The notes: generated from the sequence alone by a model not told the origin. Numbered from the stretch's first letter, positions 17,739 through 25,750 are shown. The stretch: 64,000 nt of DNA from CBDIBC01 sp965276635 (GCA_965276635.1 CBDIBC010000004.1:248001-312000); one strand, 5' to 3'. Numbers and translations are program-made.

Positions 17739-18413
17739 ATGACCATGACAGCTCTTCTCTTCGGCTCGATCAGCACCGTCGCCGACACGTCGGAACTGCA
17801 AAGGCAAGCGTTCAACGAGGCCTTCGAGACCCACGGGCTCGACTGGCGGTGGGATCGAGACGAGTACCGCTCACTGTTGCCCAAGAGTGGCGGCCAGGCC
17901 AGAATTGCCGAGTACGCCAGGTCGCTCGGGCGAGCGGTGGACGCCAAGGAAGTACACGAAACGAAATCCAAGATCTTCCAGAAGAGCCTGGGCAGCGCCC
18001 AGCTGACGCCGCGCGCCGGCGTCGTGGACACCATTAGGATCGCCAGGGGCAACGGCTGGAAGGTCGGCCTCGTGACCACCACGTCGAACGACAACATCTC
18101 CTCATTGCTCGACGCACTGAGCCCCAACGTCAAGCCCCAGGATTTCGACGTCATCGTCGACTCTTCCAGCGTCGATGAGCCGAAGCCGGACAAGGCGGCC
18201 TACTCGTTCGCGTTGCAGAACCTGAACGAAGCGGCGGCTGACTGCGTCGCCATCGAAGACAACGTCGACGGGGTCCACGCTGCCGGGGCGGCCGGCCTGG
18301 CGTGTGTGGCGTTCCCCAACCAGAACACGGCCCAGCACGATTTCAGTGCTGCGGCGCGCCGCGTCGACCGGTTGGACGTCGACGAACTGCGGCAGCTCAC
18401 TGCTAGCAAGTAA
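17739..18413 (+). CDS. HAD-superfamily protein lacking the catalytic aspartates, leader gene of the MAA operon
   Basis: A 224-residue HAD subfamily-I fold resembling phosphoglycolate or beta-phosphoglucomutase-type phosphatases. Motif I, normally DxDG(T/V), reads FGSISTVADT (residues 8-17): the nucleophile Asp is Gly9 and the acid/base Asp is Ile11. The rest is kept: motif II in LVTTTSNDN (around 111-119), motif III K149 in EPKPDK, motif IV EDN with E173, D174 and D177. Classical phosphoryl transfer therefore looks impossible, although the cap domain and Mg-binding acids persist. It could be a binding or regulatory protein, or an enzyme with altered chemistry. ATG 17739 (or 17745) is the natural start. 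It lies 151 nt before mysA on the same strand. Confidence 0.8.
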   Translation: MTMTALLFGSISTVADTSELQRQAFNEAFETHGLDWRWDRDEYRSLLPKSGGQARIAEYARSLGRAVDAKEVHETKSKIFQKSLGSAQLTPRAGVVDTIRIARGNGWKVGLVTTTSNDNISSLLDALSPNVKPQDFDVIVDSSSVDEPKPDKAAYSFALQNLNEAAADCVAIEDNVDGVHAAGAAGLACVAFPNQNTAQHDFSAAARRVDRLDVDELRQLTASK

Positions 18414-18564
18414 GCGACGCGAGCCTGGTCCTGCGGCTGCTCGGGGACAAGCGCGGCAGGGCCGGACGGCCGGGGCGACAGGGTCGACGCGAGTGAGCCG
18501 GGATCGGAGCTTGCCCATGGCGCGAACCCTCGCGCCCCACGCTGAACAGGAGACACACGAACAT

Positions 18565-19770
18565 ATGACGGGCAACGCGCCAGGGACGTTCACTGCCACC
18601 GAGACGGCATTCCACGTCGAGGCCTACGAAAAGATTGACTATTCACTGACCTATGTCGACGGCGCATTCGCCGTCGAGAATACGGAGATCGCGGACAGCT
18701 ACCGACCGTTTGGCCGCTGCCTGATGGTCGTCGACGACACGGTGTACAGGCTGTACGGAGAGCAGATCCGCGCCTACTTCGAGCACCACCACATCGACCT
18801 CACCACGTTCCCGGTCGTCATCAGGGAGACAGACAAGACCCTGGCGACGGTCGAGCGCATCGTCGACGCCTTCGGAGACTTCGGGTTGGTACGCACCGAA
18901 CCGGTCCTGGTGATAGGCGGCGGGCTAACCACCGACGTCGCCGGTTTCGCCTGCGCCTCCTATCGCCGCTCCACGAACTACATCCGGGTGCCCACCACAC
19001 TGATCGGGCTCATCGACGCCAGCGTCTCCATCAAGGTCGCGGTCAACCACGGCAAGGCGAAGAATCGGCTCGGCGCCTACCACGCGTCGCAGAAGGTGAT
19101 CCTCGACTTCTCGTTCCTCAAGACCCTCCCGATCGACCAGGTCCGCAACGGCATGGCCGAGATGATCAAGATCTCGACCGTCGCCAACAGCAGCGTGTTC
19201 ACCCTGCTGGAAAAATACGGTGAAGACCTCCTGTTGAGCCGGTTCGGCTACCTGGACGGGACTCCAGAGCTGCGTGACGTCGCCCACCGGGTGACCTACG
19301 ACGCCATCGAGACCATGCTGACCCTCGAGGTCCCCAACTTGCACGAGCTCGATCTCGATCGGGTCATCGCCTTCGGCCACACCTGGAGCCCGACCCTCGA
19401 GCTGGCTCCCGAGATCCCGTTCTTCCACGGTCACGCCATCAACATCGACATGGCTCTGTCAACCACGCTCGCCGAGCAACGCGGCTACATCTCAATCAGC
19501 GAACACGACCGCGTCTTCTGGTTGATGAGCCGCCTTGGGCTCGCCCTCACCAGCCCCCATCTCACGCCCGAATTGCTCCGTGAGGCGTCCGCTGCGATCA
19601 TCCAGACCCGCGACGGTTCCCTGCGGGCCGCGGTTCCCCGGCCGATCGGAACCTGCGACTTCGTCAACGACCTCACCATCGACGAGCTCGAGGGCGTGCT
19701 CGCTGTCCACCACCAGGTTTGCCGCAGGTACCCCCGCGGCGGCGACGGCGATGACATGTTCATCGCATGA
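18565..19770 (+). CDS. mysA: Demethyl-4-deoxygadusol synthase (MysA, sugar phosphate cyclase)
   Basis: First committed enzyme of mycosporine-like amino acid synthesis. It cyclises sedoheptulose 7-phosphate with NAD+ and a divalent metal. The 401 residues carry the dehydroquinate-synthase fold: NAD site GGGLTTDVAGF (118-128), PTTLIGLIDASVSIKVAVN (143-161), metal ligands around E199 (NGMAEMIK), H272 (FGHTWSPTLE) and H288/H290 (FFHGHA). The N-terminus (ETAFHVEAYEKIDYSL) and PNLHELDLDRV match cyanobacterial DDG synthase rather than dehydroquinate synthase. The neighbours mysB, mysC and mysD exclude valiolone-type pathways. ATG 18565 has AGGAGA about 11 nt upstream; the frame is open upstream but non-conserved. 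The stop overlaps mysB by 4 nt. Confidence 0.94.
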   Translation: MTGNAPGTFTATETAFHVEAYEKIDYSLTYVDGAFAVENTEIADSYRPFGRCLMVVDDTVYRLYGEQIRAYFEHHHIDLTTFPVVIRETDKTLATVERIVDAFGDFGLVRTEPVLVIGGGLTTDVAGFACASYRRSTNYIRVPTTLIGLIDASVSIKVAVNHGKAKNRLGAYHASQKVILDFSFLKTLPIDQVRNGMAEMIKISTVANSSVFTLLEKYGEDLLLSRFGYLDGTPELRDVAHRVTYDAIETMLTLEVPNLHELDLDRVIAFGHTWSPTLELAPEIPFFHGHAINIDMALSTTLAEQRGYISISEHDRVFWLMSRLGLALTSPHLTPELLREASAAIIQTRDGSLRAAVPRPIGTCDFVNDLTIDELEGVLAVHHQVCRRYPRGGDGDDMFIA

Positions 19771-20651
19771 CGAGCGTCGATGAAGCAGTCGGGCAACAAG
19801 GTACGGACAACGCGAGCACGTCCGAGATCGGCTCGCCACGGCCGGTCACGCCGACGAGCATCCTTGCCAGCAAACTCGACCAGCTCGCCCGTCGGCTCGA
19901 CCTTGTGCACGGTGCCGATCCCTTCCTGAAGTCCGATCTGTGGGAAGCCCGTGACCTGGCGGCCGGTCTGGACCCGTACCTGAGTGAATGCACGACACCC
20001 GAGTCGCCCGATCTGCGGTCGGTCGCCGAGCAAACGGCAGCTCAGGATTGGCGCCGGCATGCGGGCGCCCCCGCCGTCGGGCACCTGGAACAGGAGATGC
20101 TCTCTGGGCACGTCGAGGGCCAGTTCCTGAAGATGCTCGTGCACGTCGCCCGCGCCAGGAAGGTACTGGAGATCGGCATGTTCACCGGCTACTCGGCGCT
20201 GGCGATGGCCGAAGCCCTCCCCGTGGGCGGCCAGGTGACAGCCTGTGAGATCGCCCCCGACGTCGCCGCCTTTGCGCAGCGCTCTTTCGACGAGTCCGAT
20301 GCCGGGCACAAGATCGTCGTCGAGGTCGGGCCCGCCCAAACCACTCTCGACAAGCTCGCCGCGGATGGTCGGGAGTTCGACTTGGTGTTCATCGACGCGG
20401 ACAAGGCTGGATACGTCGACTACCTGGACACCGTGCTCAGCGCCGGACTACTCGCCCCGCACGGCCTGATCTGCGTGGACAACACCTTGATGCAGGGCCA
20501 ACCTTGGGGATCCACTCCCTCGACGGCCAACGGGCTGGCCATCGCCGCCTTCAACCAGCGGGTCGCAGCCGATCCCCGCGTGGAGCAGGTGATCGTCCCG
20601 CTGCGGGATGGCGTGACCCTGATCCGTTGCGTCGACACGGCCGCCTACTAG
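19767..20651 (+). CDS. mysB: O-methyltransferase MysB (4-deoxygadusol formation)
   Basis: A 294-residue class I SAM-dependent O-methyltransferase of the caffeoyl-CoA/COMT-like group. It is predicted to methylate demethyl-4-deoxygadusol to 4-deoxygadusol. SAM-binding motif VLEIGMFTGYSALAMAEALP is at 133-152, and the metal-binding acids are in FIDADKAGYVDYL (around 208-220) with D238/N239 in ICVDNTL. The first 45 residues are a variable extension. ATG 19767 overlaps the mysA stop (ATGA). MysB normally follows MysA directly, as here. A 14-bp palindrome covers its stop codon. Confidence 0.92.
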   Translation: MTSVDEAVGQQGTDNASTSEIGSPRPVTPTSILASKLDQLARRLDLVHGADPFLKSDLWEARDLAAGLDPYLSECTTPESPDLRSVAEQTAAQDWRRHAGAPAVGHLEQEMLSGHVEGQFLKMLVHVARARKVLEIGMFTGYSALAMAEALPVGGQVTACEIAPDVAAFAQRSFDESDAGHKIVVEVGPAQTTLDKLAADGREFDLVFIDADKAGYVDYLDTVLSAGLLAPHGLICVDNTLMQGQPWGSTPSTANGLAIAAFNQRVAADPRVEQVIVPLRDGVTLIRCVDTAAY

Positions 20652-20660
20652 CTAGCTAGT
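20647..20660. repeat. 14-bp perfect palindrome over the mysB stop
   Basis: ACTAGCTAGCTAGT includes the TAG stop of mysB and lies in the 53-nt gap before the dioxygenase gene. It could act as an operator, a weak attenuating hairpin or nothing at all. There is no T-tract, so it is not a clear terminator. Confidence 0.5.
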
Positions 20661-20704
20661 GCGGTCGTTGCGCCGCCCAGCTCATCGTTTCCGAGGGAGA
20701 CCGC

Positions 20705-21472
20705 ATGCACACCGAGATCCTCGGTCCTGTCGGCATGAGAGTCACCGACCTGGCCGTCGGTGACGTCGATGCCGAGACTGCGACCACCTTGCGGCGGTTG
20801 CTCGCCGACCACGGGGTCGCGATCCTGCCCGGTCAGGACATCGACGACGCCGGCTTCGTCGACCTCCTGGGGCGGTTTGGCCAGCTCAGCTTCACTCAGG
20901 GCGAGACGCCCGTCGACGGTTTCCCGGACCTCAACGTCATCAGCAACGTTGGGCGCGCCACCGCGCCGCGCAGCGTGTTCCACGTCGACACCAGCTACGT
21001 GTCCAACCCGCCTGCCTACACCGCGCTACGGGCCGTCCATGTCCCAGCGCGAGGCGGCCATACATTGTTCACCAACCAGTACCGCGCCTACGACACCCTG
21101 CCGAGCGACGTCCTCGACCGCCTCCGGGGCCGGACGGCCCGCCACGTGGTGACCGGCATCGAGGATCTGGACGAGGACGCGGAGACCGCCGCCGAGCATC
21201 CGCTCTTCCGTAGGCATCCGATCTCGGGGCGCACCGCGCTGTACCTGTCCACGCCCGAGCGCTGCGTCGCGATCAGCGGCATGGACGACGCGGATGCCCG
21301 TGACGCCATCGCCGACCTCTACAGTCACTCCACGGCGGACGAAAACACCCTGCGCCACGCCTGGTCGCCCGGCGACGTCGTCATCTGGGACAACGGCGTC
21401 GTCCTGCACCGCGGCGAGCACGCCGAGGTCATCGGGGACCGGGTGATGCACCGTGGCATGGTCACGGCCTGA
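20705..21472 (+). CDS. TauD/TfdA-family Fe(II)/2-oxoglutarate dioxygenase inside the MAA operon
   Basis: A 255-residue non-heme iron dioxygenase of the TauD/TfdA family. It has the metal facial triad H93-x-D95 (FHVDTSY) and distal H235 (VVLHRGEH), and the 2-oxoglutarate-binding Arg at R246 or R250 (DRVMHRGM). The cofactor and substrate motifs PAYTALRAVHVPARGG and GDVVIWDN are intact, so it should be active. GAGGGAGA lies 5 nt before the ATG. It sits between mysB and mysC, and mysC starts within its last codons or 34 nt after it, so it is part of the operon. The known MAA oxygenase MysH, which forms palythines, belongs to the phytanoyl-CoA dioxygenase group, so this would be an independent recruitment. 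An MAA or 4-deoxygadusol intermediate is the likely substrate, by inference. Confidence 0.88.
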   Translation: MHTEILGPVGMRVTDLAVGDVDAETATTLRRLLADHGVAILPGQDIDDAGFVDLLGRFGQLSFTQGETPVDGFPDLNVISNVGRATAPRSVFHVDTSYVSNPPAYTALRAVHVPARGGHTLFTNQYRAYDTLPSDVLDRLRGRTARHVVTGIEDLDEDAETAAEHPLFRRHPISGRTALYLSTPERCVAISGMDDADARDAIADLYSHSTADENTLRHAWSPGDVVIWDNGVVLHRGEHAEVIGDRVMHRGMVTA

Positions 21473-22790
21473 TATACCGCAGCGCGCCCAGACGGCCCTG
21501 AGGACGATGGGGACCCTCGGGCTGCTGACGATCCCGCTGCCGGCGAACGTTGCCCTCACCGGCGCGGCGCTGCTGAGGTCCCTCATCGTCGGACCGACTC
21601 GCGAGCGCGCCGCGGACCCAAAGACGATCCTGGTCAGTGGCGGCAAGATGACCAAGGCGCTGCAGCTGGCGCGGTCGTTTCACGCTGCAGGCCATCGCGT
21701 GATCCTGGTCGAGCAGGCCAAGTACCGGTGGACCGGGCACCGGTTCTCGCGGGCGGTCGATCGCTTCTACACCGTGCCGCCACCGCAGTCGTCTGACTAC
21801 GCCGAGGCCCTGCTGCAGATCGTACGGGACGACGGCGTCGACGTGTACGTGCCGGTCTGCAGCCCGGTGGCGAGCTGGTACGACGCTTTGGCCGCCCCCT
21901 TGCTGGCACCGTACTGCGAGGTGTTGCACTGCGACGCCGACATGATCCGCGTCCTCGACGACAAGGAGCAGTTCTCGTCGCTGGCCGACTCACTCGGCTT
22001 GCCGGTCCCCGATCACCACCGCATCTCCGACCCACGCCAGATCGACGACTTCGACTTCGACGGGGCCGAGAAGCCCTACATTCTCAAGAGCATTGGCTAC
22101 GATCCGGTGAACCGGCTCGACCTCACCACCCTCCCCCGGCCCACGGCTGCGGAGACTGCAACCTTCGTGCGCTCCAAGCCGATCTCCGAGCAGACACCCT
22201 GGACCATGCAGGCGCTCGTCCAGGGGCAGGAGTACTGCACGCACAGCACCGTCCGTGAAGGCCGGATCACGGTCTTCGGCTGTTGTGAGTCCTCGGCGTC
22301 TCAGCTGAACTACGAGATGGTCGACAAGCCCGAGATCGAGGCGTGGGTCAGGGCCTTCGTCCAGCCGCTGAAGCTCACCGGACAGGTCAGCTTCGACTTC
22401 ATCCAGGCCGACGACGGTCGCCTCTACGCCATCGAGTGCAATCCTCGCACCCACTCGGCGATCACGATGTTCTACGACCATCCCGACCTCGCCGCCGCCT
22501 ACCTCGACCACGACGGGCGGTCCGTGATCCCTCGGGCGAGCAGCCGGCCCATCTACTGGATCTATCAGGAAGCGTGGCGACTGCTTACCCAGCCGCGCCA
22601 CATCCTCTCCCGGCTGGCGATCATCGCCCGGGGCAAGGACGCCATCTTCGACTGGGACGACCCGCTCCCATTTCTCATGGTCCACCACGTCCAGATCCCG
22701 TGGTTGCTGCTGCAGAATCTCGTGCACGGCAAGGAGTGGTTGAAGATCGACTTCAACATCGGCAAGCTCGTCGAACCCGCCGGAGACTGA
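21453..22790 (+). CDS. mysC: ATP-grasp ligase MysC (mycosporine-glycine synthase)
   Basis: Joins glycine to 4-deoxygadusol, through a phosphorylated intermediate, giving mycosporine-glycine. The 445 residues show the MysC hallmarks: a hydrophobic N-terminal segment (TLGLLTIPLPANVALTGAALL), then ILVSGGKMTKALQLARSFHAAGH (around 59-80), YILKSIGYDPVNRLDLT, QGQEYCTHSTV, TGQVSFDFIQAD and the ATP/Mg site AIECNPRTHSAIT. The tail WLKIDFNIGKLVEPAGD matches cyanobacterial MysC. GTG 21453 overlaps the dioxygenase by 20 nt; ATG 21507 is an alternative that would remove 18 residues. Tight packing suggests translational coupling. Confidence 0.93.
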   Translation: MAWSRPDIPQRAQTALRTMGTLGLLTIPLPANVALTGAALLRSLIVGPTRERAADPKTILVSGGKMTKALQLARSFHAAGHRVILVEQAKYRWTGHRFSRAVDRFYTVPPPQSSDYAEALLQIVRDDGVDVYVPVCSPVASWYDALAAPLLAPYCEVLHCDADMIRVLDDKEQFSSLADSLGLPVPDHHRISDPRQIDDFDFDGAEKPYILKSIGYDPVNRLDLTTLPRPTAAETATFVRSKPISEQTPWTMQALVQGQEYCTHSTVREGRITVFGCCESSASQLNYEMVDKPEIEAWVRAFVQPLKLTGQVSFDFIQADDGRLYAIECNPRTHSAITMFYDHPDLAAAYLDHDGRSVIPRASSRPIYWIYQEAWRLLTQPRHILSRLAIIARGKDAIFDWDDPLPFLMVHHVQIPWLLLQNLVHGKEWLKIDFNIGKLVEPAGD

Positions 22791-22794
22791 CGCG

Positions 22795-23820
22795 ATGACC
22801 GTGCGCGTCCTGCATCTGGCCGGTTCCGCAGTCAACGACTTCCTCGCCGACCTGTCACGGCTCTACGCCGAAGACTGCCTCGAGAACGCCGCTGACCCGC
22901 AGCGCTACGAGTTCCACATCGCATACATCACGCCGGACCTGCGATGGCGGTTCCCGACCGACCTGAGCCGTGACGCCCTCAAGGCCGCCCCTTCGATGCC
23001 GGTTGCCGAGGCGATCGGGCACCTGACCAGACTCGCCCCAGACGTGGCGGTACCACAGATGTTCTGCCTGCCCGGCATGACCTCCTACCGATCCCTCCTC
23101 GACCTACTGGGGATCCCCTTCGTCGGCAACCCGCCAGACGTCATGGCTCTGGCCGCGAACAAGGCTCACGCCCGAGCCGTGGTCGCCGCCACAGGGGTCG
23201 CCGTACCGCCCGGCGAGGTAGTGCGCCCTGGTCAACGGCCGTCGCTCACCCCACCCGTGGTCGTCAAACCGGTGGACGGCGACAACTCTCTCGGAATCAC
23301 GCTCGTGCGCGAACGCTCCGGGTATGATCGTGCTCTCGACGCCGCCTTCGCGCACTCCAACGATGTGCTCGTCGAGTCCTACGTCGAGCTCGGGCGGGAG
23401 GTGCGGTGCGGCATCGTCGCTCGGGACGGCGAGCTCATCTGCCTGCCGCTCGAGGAATACCACGTCGACAGTGCGACCAAGCCCATTCGCGACCACGCCG
23501 ACAAGATCAGCCGACACGACAACGGTCACCTGACCCTCGTGGCCAAGGACGCCAGTCGGGCATGGATCGTGGATCCAAGCGACCCCCTCACGCAACGAGT
23601 ATGGAAAATCGCCAAGGACTGCCACATCGCGCTTGGCTGTCGGGATTACAGCCTGTTCGACTTCCGCATCGACCCTAGCGGGCGTCCCTGGTTCCTCGAG
23701 GCCGGGCTCTACTGCTCGTTCGCTCGCAACAGCGTCATCGCCGTGATGGCCAACGCAGCCGGCCTACCACTGACCGAGCTGTTCCGAGACGCAGTGACCG
23801 AGACCCTCCGGCGGCGGTGA
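22795..23820 (+). CDS. mysD: D-Ala-D-Ala-ligase-like MAA ligase MysD
   Basis: Adds a second amino acid (Ser, Thr or other) to C1 of mycosporine-glycine to make an imino-MAA such as shinorine or porphyra-334. The 341-residue ATP-grasp protein starts LHLAGSAVNDFLADLSRLYAEDCL and contains YITPDLRWRFP, PQMFCLPGMTSYRSLLDLLGIPFVGNPPDVM, VVKPVDGDNSLGITLV, the MysD-like ESYVELGREVRCGIV and the metal-binding DFRIDPSGRPWFLEAGLYCSF. The start is 4 nt after the mysC stop. It is the last intact gene of the operon. A MysD-type rather than an NRPS-type last step is present. Which amino acid is added cannot be read from sequence. Confidence 0.93.
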   Translation: MTVRVLHLAGSAVNDFLADLSRLYAEDCLENAADPQRYEFHIAYITPDLRWRFPTDLSRDALKAAPSMPVAEAIGHLTRLAPDVAVPQMFCLPGMTSYRSLLDLLGIPFVGNPPDVMALAANKAHARAVVAATGVAVPPGEVVRPGQRPSLTPPVVVKPVDGDNSLGITLVRERSGYDRALDAAFAHSNDVLVESYVELGREVRCGIVARDGELICLPLEEYHVDSATKPIRDHADKISRHDNGHLTLVAKDASRAWIVDPSDPLTQRVWKIAKDCHIALGCRDYSLFDFRIDPSGRPWFLEAGLYCSFARNSVIAVMANAAGLPLTELFRDAVTETLRRR

Positions 23821-23826
23821 TGAGCG

Positions 23827-23997
23827 GTGCCGGTGGAGTTCCTCTCCGAACATCCCGAGGAGGGCTACGGGAAGACTAGGGCGTTCTACCTGTCTTACGG
23901 CTTCCGGCCCCTTGAGGAGTTCCCCAACCTTTGGAGTCCGGAAAGCCCCGCCCTGCAGCTGGTCAAGGCGGTCGTCGTGATCCCTCGTGATCGGTGA
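23827..23997 (+). pseudogene. C-terminal remnant of a GNAT acetyltransferase
   Basis: An open stretch of 56 residues, GTG to TGA, contains only the end of a GNAT protein. KTRAFYLSYGFRPLEEFP is the strand-helix motif B around the LGF/YGF turn, followed by LWSPESPALQLVK and a short tail. The acetyl-CoA binding motif and the whole N-terminal half are absent. It follows mysD by only 6 nt, so the 5' part was probably lost when the MAA block joined this sequence. It could only be expressed as a non-functional peptide. Confidence 0.7.
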
Positions 23998-24050
23998 ACG
24001 ATAGGTCAGCGGACGCTCCCCAGATGGCTGGGGTCCCGACCCTCGTCACG

Positions 24051-24432
24051 CTACGGAGCGTCGTCGTCTTCGTCCGGCCGCTGTCGGATCGCCTGGACGA
24101 GGCGCGCTGCGGCGGCTCGGTAGACGGCGTGTTCGTCTCGGGGGCCGATGGCCAGCACGTCTCTGGTGGTCTCGTCAACCTGGCGGTAGATGACACGGAA
24201 CCGCTGAGGACGTCTGCCGGGGGCGTCGAACTTCACTCTGGCCAGGCCACCTCAGGTCGGCGCTGACGCGGCGCGCACCCAGGTCCTTGCCGGTGACTCG
24301 GCCGTGCGCCAGGTCGGAAAGGATCGCCTGGACAGCGTCCAGCGCCTCGTGATCGAGGGCGCGCAGATCGTCCCCGATGCCCAGGTGGAATGTGAGCCGG
24401 AAGCGTGGATCGCGCTCGGCGCTGGTGCTCAC
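24051..24432 (-). pseudogene. RelE/ParE-type toxin broken by a frameshift
   Basis: The N-terminal part (RFRLTFHLGIGDDLRALDHE, then LGARRVSADL) starts at 24432. The C-terminal part (KFDAPGRRPQRFRVIYRQVDE, RDEHAVYRAAAARL) is in another frame ending at 24051. They join at about 24245, where one extra base shifts the frame. Restoring it gives a single RelE/ParE-like mRNA interferase or gyrase-targeting toxin of about 125 residues. The antitoxin gene lies just upstream (9 nt away), as in a type II module. Sequencing error could also explain the shift. Confidence 0.72.
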
Positions 24433-24441
24433 ACGTTGTGC

Positions 24442-24711
24442 TCAGCGTCGCAGGGCGTCGATGAGACCGTTCACCTCGGCGTGGCTGAGCCGACGACCGT
24501 CGTCGCTGGTCAGCCGTTGGCGTGCCAAGTCGATGTCGAGGTCGTCCTCGGCATTCTCGAGCAGCTTCTCCCAGACGTCGACCGGCACGATCACGCCCTG
24601 AGCGCGTCGGTGGGAGCCGAAATAGACTGGCTCGCCGTCGCCGGCGTCGAAGGCCTTGGCGATGCGGTGAAGCGCCTCGCGGGCCTCCCCGACGGTGATG
24701 ACTTCGACCAT
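24442..24711 (-). CDS. Phd/YefM-like antitoxin
   Basis: An 89-residue small protein. The N-terminus MVEVITVGEAREALHRIAKAF is a Phd/YefM-like DNA-binding fold. The middle EPVYFGSHRRAQGVIVPVDVWEKLLE is the hallmark strand-helix of these antitoxins. The acidic C-terminus (DDLDIDLARQRL, then SHAEVNGLIDAL) would wrap the toxin. The start was placed at ATG 24711; the frame extends upstream but without similarity. The downstream toxin is frameshifted, so this antitoxin is now an orphan. Autoregulation would be expected for the family. Confidence 0.82.
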   Translation of the reverse strand: MVEVITVGEAREALHRIAKAFDAGDGEPVYFGSHRRAQGVIVPVDVWEKLLENAEDDLDIDLARQRLTSDDGRRLSHAEVNGLIDALRR

Positions 24712-25105
24712 AGCCTCACCGTACGGAAAGCGTACGGGTTGTTTCGCCGGCCAGGCACTGTCGCCCAAGTGCCCGGTTGCCCATCCCCGCACGCGAGCCG
24801 GGCCATCGCTGGGCTGCGAGGACCCCCGCGTGAATCCCTCAAACAAGTCCTGCTCGGCCTGGAACGCTCGGGCTGCGATGCCGCTGGTAACCGCCTGACC
24901 GGGAAGATCGTCGAGCGACAGTTGGTGCCACGCTCACCACCACGTTGCAGCGGATGGCGAGCGCGCTTGAGCTCATGGTCACCGTCGAACTCCGACGCCC
25001 AGCCTGAGACCGGCTGACGGCCACCTTCGCCGACGTCCCGGATCGACTACACGGGCTGCCCGGCCCGGTAGCGGATTCTCCACCGGAGCGCTCGTTTCCC
25101 TGCGA

Positions 25106-25560
25106 ATGGCTCGGCGAGCATGGCCGATCCGGCATGGGAGACTGGTCCTGCTCCACGGCTTTCAGAACGATCACAAGGCGTGGCGGCAGTTGGTCGACCG
25201 GCTCGACGAAGACCGCTTCACGATGACGGCCGTCGACCTGGTCGGTGGCGGAACAAGCTCCCGCCCCGCGTCGTGGGAACGCGGCACGATCGATGAGTAT
25301 GCCGCTGATCTGGTTGCGCTCTGTGAGGCGCTGGCGATCAGCGCGCCGATCGCCGTCGGACGCCTCGGCGTCGGTATCGCCTTGCGAGCTGCGCTCGACC
25401 GCCCCCGCCTGTTTCGTGCCTACGCAACCATCTCGCTACCCAGCAGGCGATACGGCGGTGCGGCCTTCCGGTCTACTTCGACGTCGGCCACGTCCCCTTC
25501 CAGGAAACGCCCGATCAGTTCGCCTCCGACCTACTCCGCTTCGTCGACACCCTCAACTGA
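25106..25560 (+). pseudogene. Degraded alpha/beta hydrolase
   Basis: The front is an alpha/beta hydrolase N-terminus: oxyanion motif LVLLHGFQNDHKAWRQL, then RFTMTAVDLVGGGTSSRPASWERG and LVALCEALAI. Where the nucleophile elbow GxSxG should be, the sequence reads VGRLGVG, with the Ser gone. Around 25450-25460 the middle (lid and acid) is deleted and the frame changes. The tail GHVPFQETPDQFASDLLRF ending at 25560 is the hydrolase's catalytic-His C-terminus in another frame. The combination of lost Ser, internal deletion and frameshift makes it non-functional. It may once have been a haloacetate-dehalogenase or epoxide-hydrolase-like enzyme, but that is uncertain. Confidence 0.72.
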
Positions 25561-25643
25561 CCGGCTCGGCCTGATCGAACGCCGACATGGGGTCGGGCTG
25601 TAAGTCACCAAGACCGGGCGGTGGATGGCCGGGGAGGGGCTGG

Positions 25644-25750
25644 CGTGCGGGCGCGACATGCAGATGCGCGCCTGCGCGAGCTGGTCGGCGACGAGCGTTA
25701 CGAGCAGCTCAAGCGCTTCCTCCACGAGAGCCGCGAGATCATGCGGGAGC
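25644..25750 (+). other. Helical coding-like fragment, origin unknown
   Basis: One frame reads RLRELVGDERYEQLKRFLHESREIM, an amphipathic helix pattern with high GC3 that looks like the end of a real gene. It runs without a stop into the opposite-strand MerR-DICT gene and has no credible start. It is probably another remnant in this degraded block. The identity of the parent gene is unknown. Confidence 0.25.

Noticed and set aside
18565..19770. Considered 2-epi-5-epi-valiolone synthase (C7N aminocyclitol or acarbose-type cluster)
   Set aside because: N-terminal and internal motifs match cyanobacterial demethyl-4-deoxygadusol synthase, and mysB, mysC and mysD follow directly.
20705..21472. Considered naming the dioxygenase MysH
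   Set aside because: Its motifs are TauD/TfdA-type, not phytanoyl-CoA dioxygenase-type, so the name would imply an unsupported orthology.
23998..25105. Other short frames in the degraded block
   Set aside because: No start, no recognisable domain and no coherent continuation; treated as remnants.
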